Source of the DNA: an uncultured Clostridia bacterium
GTDB taxonomy: Bacteria; Bacillota; Clostridia; Oscillospirales; Acutalibacteraceae
Assembly (NCBI GenBank): GCA_947165115.1
Contig: CAMUZD010000109.1
Span: 1 to 6,107 of the forward strand
Reading direction: 5' to 3'
Length of the DNA stretch: 6,107 nt
Below, one piece after another: positions 1 to 5,196 of this stretch. The position numbers were made by a program, and so were the translations under genes. The number at the start of each line of letters is the position of its first letter. The first letter of the stretch is position 1. The notes beneath the pieces were generated by a model. The model was not told where the DNA came from. It saw only the letters and a list, made by a program, of their open reading frames with translations, and did not search any database.

Positions 1-300
1 CGAATCACCAAGCCCGACCTTCAGGGCAGGATATTCTCGCTGCTCGGTCTGAGCGATGAAGAGGCACACAATAAATTCGGCTATCTGCTTGACGCCTTCA
101 GATACGGCGCTCCGCCTCACGGCGGCATGGGTCTCGGTCTTGACAGACTCATTATGCAGATGCTCGGATGCGAATCTCTCAGGGATGTAATCGCGTATCC
201 GAAGGTTCAGAACGCATCCGAACCCATGACAGACTGCCCCGCTGAAGTAGATGGTATTCAGATCGGCGATCTCGGTATCGCAGTTACCGAAACAGAATAA
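1..300 (+). CDS. aspS: Aspartyl-tRNA synthetase, C-terminal fragment (5' end outside window)
   Basis: The last 99 codons of a class II aminoacyl-tRNA synthetase that charges tRNA-Asp with aspartate in the cytoplasm. Frame 1 is open from the first base to the TAA at 298-300. Class II motif 3 is visible as GGMGLGLDRL, with its ATP-binding arginine at fragment residue 49. It is followed by RDVIAYPK and a PMTDCP segment, which match the C-terminal signature of bacterial AspRS (family knowledge: RDVIAFPK then MTDAP). The preceding YGAPPHGG also fits AspRS. What remains is the end of the catalytic domain and a short acidic tail. The anticodon-binding, GAD and motif 1/2 regions lie upstream, so I cannot tell whether this is the discriminating or the non-discriminating (Asp/Asn) form. 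serC begins 31 bases downstream with no hairpin between, so readthrough is plausible. Identification is secure. Confidence 0.96.
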   Translation, partial: RITKPDLQGRIFSLLGLSDEEAHNKFGYLLDAFRYGAPPHGGMGLGLDRLIMQMLGCESLRDVIAYPKVQNASEPMTDCPAEVDGIQIGDLGIAVTETE

Positions 301-319
301 GTTTATAATTTCCAGAAAG

Positions 320-324
320 AAGGA
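320..324 (+). promoter_or_regulatory. Ribosome binding site that fixes the serC start
   Basis: AAGGA, within a longer AGAAAGAAGGA purine run, lies 7 bases before the ATG at 332. It supports that ATG over the in-frame ATG at 251, which lies inside aspS and has no such site. Confidence 0.85.
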
Positions 325-331
325 TAAAAAT

Positions 332-1411
332 ATGGCAAGAGTTTACAATTTTTCAGCAGGCCCCTCAATGCTTCCCGAAAGCGTGCTCAACAGAGCCGCG
401 GAAGAGATGCTCGACTACAACGGAACAGGTCAGTCAGTGCTCGAAATGAGCCACCGTTCAAAGGCTTATGAGCCTATTATATACGGCGCACTCGATCTTT
501 TCAGACAGGTTCTCAATGTTCCCGAGAATTACAAGATTATTTTCTGCCAAGGCGGCGCCTCCACCGCTTTTGCGGCTATTCCGCTCAACTTCATGAACGG
601 CTCGCGCCAGGCGGATTACGTGCTCTCCGGTCAGTTCTCGACCAAGGCGTATAAAGAAGCGCAGAAATACGGCGATGTCACCGCTGTCGCTTCCTCAAAA
701 GAGCAGAATTTCTCCTGCATTCCCGAACTTGACAAATCAAAATTCAATCCCAATGCGGATTATTTCTATATCTGCCAGAACAATACTATTTACGGCACAA
801 GATTCACAGAGCTGCCCGATACCGGCAATGTTCCCCTGATTGCGGACGTTTCATCCTGCTTCCTTTCGGAGCCGATGGATGTTTCCAAATACGGCGTTGT
901 TTACGGCGGCGCTCAGAAGAATGTTGCTCCCGCAGGCCTTACTGTAGTTATCGTTCGCGAGGATCTTCTCGGTCATGAGAGACCGGAAACTCCCGCTCTT
1001 CTCAACTACAAGCTTCTCTCAGACAATGATTCCATGTATAACACTCCCCCCTGCTACTCAATCTATATGTGCAAACTCGTTCTTGAATGGATTCAGAGCA
1101 TCGGCGGTCTTGAAGCTCTCAAGGCACGCAACGAAAAGAAAGCTTCCATCCTTTACGATTTCATTGACAGCAGCAATATGTTCCACAATCCCGTAAAGAA
1201 GAGCGACCGCTCAATGATGAATGTCACCTTCGTTACCGACAGCGATGAACTCAACGCAAAATTCGTCTCCGAAGCGGCTGCAGCCGGTTTTGTAAACCTC
1301 AAGGGCCACCGTTCGGTCGGCGGTATGAGAGCCAGCATTTACAACGCAATGCCCGTTGAAGGCGTTGAAAAGCTTGTTGAATTCATGAAGGAATTCGAGA
1401 AGAACAACTGA
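332..1411 (+). CDS. serC: Phosphoserine aminotransferase
   Basis: A PLP enzyme of the class V aminotransferase family that converts 3-phosphohydroxypyruvate and glutamate to phosphoserine and 2-oxoglutarate, the second step of serine synthesis. Cytoplasmic and normally a homodimer. The 359-residue protein (E. coli SerC, from memory, is about 362) starts MARVYNFSAGPSMLP, the typical SerC N-terminus. Visible active-site elements: substrate-binding SHR at 40-42, QGGAS at 73-77 (the Gram-positive form of the phosphate loop), NNTIYG around 150-155, PLP-nitrogen Asp172 in ADVSS, Schiff-base Lys196 in GGAQKN, NTPP at 237-240 contacted across the dimer, and GHR at 325-327. Position 102, the ring-stacking Trp of E. 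coli SerC, is Phe here (SGQF). An in-frame ATG at 251 would add 27 residues and overlap aspS by 50 bases; the AAGGA site favours 332. serA follows after 24 bases and supplies its substrate, so co-transcription is very likely. Confidence 0.97.
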   Translation: MARVYNFSAGPSMLPESVLNRAAEEMLDYNGTGQSVLEMSHRSKAYEPIIYGALDLFRQVLNVPENYKIIFCQGGASTAFAAIPLNFMNGSRQADYVLSGQFSTKAYKEAQKYGDVTAVASSKEQNFSCIPELDKSKFNPNADYFYICQNNTIYGTRFTELPDTGNVPLIADVSSCFLSEPMDVSKYGVVYGGAQKNVAPAGLTVVIVREDLLGHERPETPALLNYKLLSDNDSMYNTPPCYSIYMCKLVLEWIQSIGGLEALKARNEKKASILYDFIDSSNMFHNPVKKSDRSMMNVTFVTDSDELNAKFVSEAAAAGFVNLKGHRSVGGMRASIYNAMPVEGVEKLVEFMKEFEKNN

Positions 1412-1435
1412 TTATTACATTTTTCGAGGTAGTTT

Positions 1436-2584
1436 ATGTATAAAATTCTGACACTTAATAAAATTTCCAAGATCGGTCTTTCGGTTCTTGATACCGAAAA
1501 ATATACATGCGCCGATGAAATAGCCGCTCCCGATGCTGTTCTCGTGCGCTCCGCTTCAATGCATGAAATGAAGCTTGATGAGAATACCGTAGCTGTTGCG
1601 AGAGCGGGCGCGGGCGTCAACAACATTCCGCTTGCAGATTATGCTGATGCAGGCGTGGTTGTATTCAACACTCCCGGCGCAAACGCAAACGCCGTTAAAG
1701 AGCTCGTAATCTGCGCTCTCCTTCTCGCTTCCAGAAAAGTTGCCGCTGCTGTTGACTGGGCAAAAGGCCTCAAGGGCGAGGGCGAGAATGTTCCGAAGCT
1801 CGTTGAAAAAGGCAAATCACAGTTTGCAGGCCCCGAAATTATGGGCAAGACTCTCGGCGTAGTCGGCATGGGCGCCATCGGTGCTCTTGTTGCAGACAGC
1901 GCAGCGGCACTCGGCATGAAGATTATCGGCTTTGATCCGTTCCTGAGCGAAGCTAAAATCAATGAATTCAAGGCAAAAGGATATGCGATTACAGCAAATC
2001 TCGATGATATCTGGACCGGTTCCGATTACATCACCCTTCATCTTCCGCTCAACGACGGCACCCGCGGAATCATCAACGCAGAGAGCATTGAAAAGATGAA
2101 AGACGGCGTGCGCATCGTCAATATGGCGAGAGGCGAGCTCTGCGATTCAGCAGATCTTCTTGCCGCGCTTGACAGCGGAAAGGTTGCCGCCTATGTAACC
2201 GATTTCCCGAATGAAGCTCAGGTTGACCATTCCGGCGTTACCGCTATCCCCCACCTCGGCGCATCAACACCCGAGAGCGAGGATAACTGCGCAGTTATGG
2301 CGGCATCCGAAGTTTCAAATTATCTTGAAAAAGGCATAATCCTTCATTCCGTAAATTATCCCGACCTTGACCTGCCCGAAGCTTTCGCCGTCAGAACCTG
2401 CTTCCTCCACGATGAGGATGAGGGCTTTGCAGAGAAAGCCGCTCAGGCCGCAACTGCAGGCGGAGCTCAGGTTGAGAATACTTACACCGCCGCCAAGAAG
2501 GGCAAAGGCTATACAGTAATCGATACAGACAAGGAATTTGACACATCCCCAATCAACGCAATAAGAGTAAGAATACTTAAATAA
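1436..2584 (+). CDS. serA: D-3-phosphoglycerate dehydrogenase with C-terminal ACT-like domain
   Basis: Oxidises 3-phosphoglycerate to 3-phosphohydroxypyruvate with NAD+, the committed step of serine synthesis, in the cytoplasm. The 382-residue protein is a D-isomer-specific 2-hydroxyacid dehydrogenase. It has a substrate domain split around the Rossmann fold, the NAD motif GMGAIG at 144-149 with the ribose-binding acid Asp167, and a catalytic set of Arg232 (MARGE), Glu260 (FPNE) and His273 (PHLGAST). Residues about 317-382 form a short ACT-like domain ending in NAIRVRILK. The length matches the compact clostridial form without the intervening ASB domain. An ungapped comparison with my memory of the E. 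coli ACT domain pairs H325 with His344, but E327 and Q345 with the serine-binding Asn346 and Asn364, so serine feedback may be altered or lost (inference). GAGGT at 1426-1430 sits 5 bases before the ATG. It lies between serC and a lipoprotein gene with very short gaps. Confidence 0.96.
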   Translation: MYKILTLNKISKIGLSVLDTEKYTCADEIAAPDAVLVRSASMHEMKLDENTVAVARAGAGVNNIPLADYADAGVVVFNTPGANANAVKELVICALLLASRKVAAAVDWAKGLKGEGENVPKLVEKGKSQFAGPEIMGKTLGVVGMGAIGALVADSAAALGMKIIGFDPFLSEAKINEFKAKGYAITANLDDIWTGSDYITLHLPLNDGTRGIINAESIEKMKDGVRIVNMARGELCDSADLLAALDSGKVAAYVTDFPNEAQVDHSGVTAIPHLGASTPESEDNCAVMAASEVSNYLEKGIILHSVNYPDLDLPEAFAVRTCFLHDEDEGFAEKAAQAATAGGAQVENTYTAAKKGKGYTVIDTDKEFDTSPINAIRVRILK

Positions 2585-2603
2585 ATTTACACGGAGGGTC
2601 ATC

Positions 2604-3515
2604 ATGAAAAAGTTACTGGCTGTTTTACTGGCACTGGCAATGCTGACTGTTCTCGTTTCCTGCGGAGCAAAGACGGGCGCAGATGATACGACTACCGCCG
2701 CTCCCGATGAGAGCACGGAAGAAATCGTAACAGAAGAAAGCGCTGAAGCTCCTGCCGAATCCGAGACAAGCAAGCAGGACGAAACCAGCGAAGAGGCAAC
2801 GACCGCAGAAGGCGAAAGCGAAGAAGAGACCGAAAAGGAAGAAGAAACCGAAAAAGCAAAGGTTCCCGAAACCAAGGAAGAAATCCTTGCCGCTTACAAC
2901 GACGCTGTCAACGGCGCTGTCAAGGCAAAAACAGGCTTCAACAAGGAGCGCTATACCGACAACGCAAATTACGATATGAGCGTTGTTCTCAACACCTTCA
3001 AGAGCCTGGTCGAGAAATTCATCGGTATAGGCGATAAGAACAAATATACCGAGACCGTAACCAAGGGTCAGTGGGCAAGCGACACTCAGCATCAGTATCT
3101 CAGAAACAGCACTCTCACCGCAGGCGATATCACCAACGCAACGATCAAAGAAGACGGCAAATATTATATCGTAACCCTTGATATCAAAGGCGCTTCAAGC
3201 GTCGGCAACAAGAATTCAAGACAGTCGAGCGGACCTATTGATAAATGCGGTATCTGCGTTGGCAACGAAGACAAGAATTATTATGACCACAAGAGCGGTC
3301 CCGTCATTTATGACGCAATCGGCGGCACTTTCGAAAATGCCGAAATCAAAGAGAGCTACAGCAACGCAAAAGCCGTGGCAAAGATTGATTCCGAGACCGG
3401 CAATCTTGTGAACCTGACAGTAACCTTCAATATCAAGGTTGACATATCCGGCGTCGGAGGCTCCGGCACCGCAACAGGCACGACCCACGTAATCTATAAA
3501 GACTTCAAGTATTGA
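2604..3515 (+). CDS. Uncharacterised secreted lipoprotein with acidic tether
   Basis: A 303-residue protein of unknown function. Residues 1-19 are a classic lipoprotein signal peptide: MKK, then a hydrophobic core, with lipobox VLVSC and the lipidated Cys at 20. It should be anchored to the outer face of the membrane. Residues about 21-95 are a low-complexity tether rich in Glu, Thr, Ser and Ala. A helical segment follows (about 90-140, EEILAAYNDAVNGAVKAK onward), then a beta-rich C-terminal half with an EDGKYYIVTLDI strand pair around 183-194 and a VAKIDSETGNLVNLTV pair around 258-273. A CGIC motif at 215-218 holds the only cysteines of the mature part besides Cys20. The architecture resembles lipoproteins common in gut Ruminococcaceae, but I cannot name a family. 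GGAGGG at 2593-2598 is a strong ribosome binding site. The gene starts 19 bases after serA and is followed by a terminator, so it probably ends the serCA transcript. No sequence feature links it to serine. Confidence 0.88.
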   Translation: MKKLLAVLLALAMLTVLVSCGAKTGADDTTTAAPDESTEEIVTEESAEAPAESETSKQDETSEEATTAEGESEEETEKEEETEKAKVPETKEEILAAYNDAVNGAVKAKTGFNKERYTDNANYDMSVVLNTFKSLVEKFIGIGDKNKYTETVTKGQWASDTQHQYLRNSTLTAGDITNATIKEDGKYYIVTLDIKGASSVGNKNSRQSSGPIDKCGICVGNEDKNYYDHKSGPVIYDAIGGTFENAEIKESYSNAKAVAKIDSETGNLVNLTVTFNIKVDISGVGGSGTATGTTHVIYKDFKY

Positions 3516-3520
3516 TTATA

Positions 3521-3563
3521 AAAACGGAAAACCCCGCAGGGAAATTCCCTGCGGGGAGTTTTT
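3521..3563. terminator. Bidirectional intrinsic terminator
   Basis: A perfect 11-bp stem pairs 3532-3542 (CCCCGCAGGGA) with 3546-3556 around a 3-base loop. On the + strand it is followed by AG and a run of five T (3559-3563). On the - strand the exit side is TTTTCC followed by TTTT, the complement of 3521-3531. It lies 16 bases after the lipoprotein stop and 15 bases beyond the stop of the convergent minus-strand gene, so it can end both transcripts. Confidence 0.93.
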
Positions 3564-3571
3564 ATATTGTA

Positions 3572-3907
3572 TCACTTTTTCTTTTTAAAAGCTCCTTTAA
3601 GATCCTCTTTGAGGAATTCGCCTGCGGCGCGGCCGAGAGCACCTGCAATTGCTCCGCCTGCGGCTGAGCCGGCAATTGTCCTGATGAGGTCAAGCACCTC
3701 ATCTGTGTCCTGCGCTTCCTTTACTTCTTTTGCAAGCTTATCCTGCCTCTCCTCCTCTGCTATCTGAGCGAGGCGCAGGCGCGTTTTTTCTTTTAGTATC
3801 GCGTCTTTCAACGACCCGCCGCAATTGGGGCAGGTTTCATTTTCATCGGCATCGACATAGGAGCCGCAGTATTCGCAGCAAATTTTTTCGATTTTTACAT
3901 CGCTCAT
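3572..3907 (-). CDS. Small zinc-ribbon protein with glycine-zipper-like C-terminal segment
   Basis: A 111-residue protein I do not recognise as a named gene. N-terminus: a zinc ribbon with two CxxC knuckles, C11-x2-C14 and C26-x2-C29 (the second in the form CPNCGG), and an extra Cys10. Residues about 35-70 are a highly charged Lys/Glu/Arg segment, probably a single helix or short coiled coil. Residues about 75-98 are hydrophobic with small residues at spaced positions (AGSAAGGAIAGALGRAAG), a glycine-zipper-like pattern that could pack in or against a membrane. The end is basic (AFKKKK). No signal peptide is visible. The start is the ATG at 3907-3905, with AAGAGGTG 5 bases upstream. An upstream in-frame ATG at 3958 would put the start inside the -35 box, so it is rejected. 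The gene has its own promoter and terminator and is therefore monocistronic. Zinc binding is likely from the motif; the cellular role is unknown. Confidence 0.85.
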   Translation of the reverse strand: MSDVKIEKICCEYCGSYVDADENETCPNCGGSLKDAILKEKTRLRLAQIAEEERQDKLAKEVKEAQDTDEVLDLIRTIAGSAAGGAIAGALGRAAGEFLKEDLKGAFKKKK

Positions 3908-3912
3908 GACAG

Positions 3913-3920
3913 CACCTCTT
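3913..3920 (-). promoter_or_regulatory. Ribosome binding site of the zinc-ribbon gene
   Basis: On the minus strand this reads AAGAGGTG, close to the full anti-Shine-Dalgarno complement, 5 bases before the ATG at 3907. It decides the start in favour of the 111-residue product. Confidence 0.85.
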
Positions 3921-3929
3921 TCCAAAATG

Positions 3930-3958
3930 ATTATATACCAAAATCGGCAGCAATTCAA
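3930..3958 (-). promoter_or_regulatory. Sigma-A promoter of the zinc-ribbon gene
   Basis: On the minus strand, TTGAAT (3958-3953) and a perfect TATAAT (3935-3930) are separated by exactly 17 bases. Transcription should begin near 3923, giving a leader of under 20 bases that just includes the ribosome binding site. The leader is too short for a riboswitch. Confidence 0.8.
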
Positions 3959-3971
3959 TAATTTTGTTTAC

Positions 3972-4000
3972 TTATTTAATATATTGTGATAGAATATAAT
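3972..4000 (+). promoter_or_regulatory. Sigma-A promoter of the DUF2974 hydrolase gene
   Basis: A perfect TATAAT at 3995-4000 with a weak TTATTT at 3972-3977, 17 bases upstream, in an AT-rich tract. The expected transcription start near 4007 leaves about 19 bases of leader. The -35 box is poor, so a lower basal level or an activator is possible. It diverges from the minus-strand promoter; the two -35 boxes are 13 bases apart. Confidence 0.65.
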
Positions 4001-4025
4001 AGATAAATTATCGGGAGGTTGAATT

Positions 4026-5183
4026 ATGGCAGGAATAAGAGAATACATTAACCAGTTCGGCGACAAAACATTTGAGGAATATCCTTTCAATGATTCGGAC
4101 GCTCTCACTCTCAGCGAGCTTATCTACATGCCGTTCGAGAAGGTTGTCTCGCGCTCGTTTGACGCCGAGCCGAAAAACTATGCTGTTGCGGCAAATGAGC
4201 TTTTCGGAATCCGCGAATTCAAGCACAAGAAGCTCGGACTCATGATTACAAACCACGCGAGCATCAATATGATGGCAATGGCGAATACAAAAAGATATTC
4301 TCAGATGAGAATAGTTGCGGTTCAGGAGGTTTACTCCGTAAAGCCCGCGATTCAATATTGCGCAGGAACATTTATTCTTCCCGACGGAACTCTCGTCTGC
4401 GTCTTCAGAGGCACTGACGATACGATAGCAGGCTGGAAGGAAGACCTCGATCTCTTCACTCACAAGAATCCGCCCGCCTACCCGATGGCGCTCGAATATG
4501 TTGAAACACTTGCAAAGAAATTCGAGGGCGATATTCTTATCTGCGGACACTCAAAAGGCGGAAACCTCGCACTTATGGCGGCGCTCAGATGCTCGGACGA
4601 AGTCAGGGCGAGAATAAAGGGCGTTTACAATAATGACGGTCCCGGATTCCATGACTACGGTATATTCCACCTCGGAACATACGAGGAAATACTGCCTGTT
4701 TATAAGCATTATGTTCCGAGCTCATCCTTTATCGGAATGATGATGGCTCACGATTATGATTACAAGGCAGTCAAGAGCACTATGCACCTCGGGCCGTTCC
4801 AGCACGACGTCGGCACCTGGAAAATCAAGGACGGCGAGCTTGAAACGGTTCCCGATATTGATATTCTCGCAAAGATAACGGATGCGGCGCTCGCGATAGT
4901 CTGCTCCTATGCGGATGACAAGGGCTGCAAAGCGGTTGATAACATAGTCACCGCATTTACGGACGGCCTCGGCCAGCCGAACCTGACCGATACGGCAAAG
5001 CATGCGCTCTCGGCAATCGGCGGAGCTTTCAGGGCGGTCAAGGAAATCAGCCCCGATATCAAGGATGTTGTCAAGGAAACATTTGAAGGCGCGGGCAAGC
5101 AGGTATTCGAGGCTGTCAAATCAATAAAGGGCTCCAATATCGCGGAGCTCACGGAAAAAGCATTTGAAGCGATAACAAGGTAA
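4026..5183 (+). CDS. DUF2974 (Mbeg1-like) alpha/beta-hydrolase family protein
   Basis: A 385-residue protein of the DUF2974 family, lipase-like alpha/beta hydrolases of largely unknown substrate. The N-terminus (TFEEYPFNDSDALTLSELIY, 15-34) is the typical opening of the family. FRGTDD at 127-132 resembles the oxyanion-side strand of class 3 lipases. GHSKGGN at 174-180 is the nucleophile elbow with Ser176. NNDGPGF at 202-208 carries a candidate acid, Asp204, and His260 in the GPFQHDVGTW segment is the candidate catalytic His; these two are inferred by family resemblance. From about residue 275 the protein continues as predicted amphipathic helices rich in Ala, Lys and Glu, outside the usual hydrolase core. 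No signal peptide is seen, so it is probably cytoplasmic or peripherally membrane-bound. GGGAGG at 4013-4018 lies 7 bases before the ATG. The gene has its own promoter and is followed after 13 bases by a sugar-symporter gene. An esterase or lipase activity is plausible but not shown. Confidence 0.9.
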   Translation: MAGIREYINQFGDKTFEEYPFNDSDALTLSELIYMPFEKVVSRSFDAEPKNYAVAANELFGIREFKHKKLGLMITNHASINMMAMANTKRYSQMRIVAVQEVYSVKPAIQYCAGTFILPDGTLVCVFRGTDDTIAGWKEDLDLFTHKNPPAYPMALEYVETLAKKFEGDILICGHSKGGNLALMAALRCSDEVRARIKGVYNNDGPGFHDYGIFHLGTYEEILPVYKHYVPSSSFIGMMMAHDYDYKAVKSTMHLGPFQHDVGTWKIKDGELETVPDIDILAKITDAALAIVCSYADDKGCKAVDNIVTAFTDGLGQPNLTDTAKHALSAIGGAFRAVKEISPDIKDVVKETFEGAGKQVFEAVKSIKGSNIAELTEKAFEAITR

Positions 5184-5196
5184 GCGGGGTGTAAAA

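Noticed and set aside
251..331. A longer serC with an in-frame ATG at 251
   Set aside because: It would overlap the end of aspS by 50 bases, add 27 residues absent from SerC proteins, and ignore the good AAGGA site before 332.
2382..2581. SerA as a truncated enzyme lacking its regulatory domain
   Set aside because: The protein is shorter than E. coli SerA, but its last 66 residues align to an ACT domain and end in the normal RVRILK. This is the compact clostridial form, not a truncation.
2315..3092. Two long minus-strand open frames opposite the serA end and the lipoprotein tether
   Set aside because: Their translations are Ser/Val/Phe-rich low complexity, the mirror of the Glu/Ala-rich coding strand. 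They lack ribosome binding sites and recognisable domains.
3908..3958. A longer zinc-ribbon protein starting at 3958 on the minus strand
   Set aside because: That ATG lies within the -35 box of the gene's own promoter and has no ribosome binding site; the AAGAGGTG before 3907 is convincing.
4002..4012. Small inverted repeat GATAA-A-TTATC near the hydrolase transcription start, as a possible operator
   Set aside because: The arms are only 5 bases in an AT-rich tract, easily expected by chance, with no second copy in the window.
4008..5003. Minus-strand open frames opposite the DUF2974 hydrolase
   Set aside because: The plus strand has a complete family protein with catalytic motifs, promoter and ribosome binding site. 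The antisense products look random.
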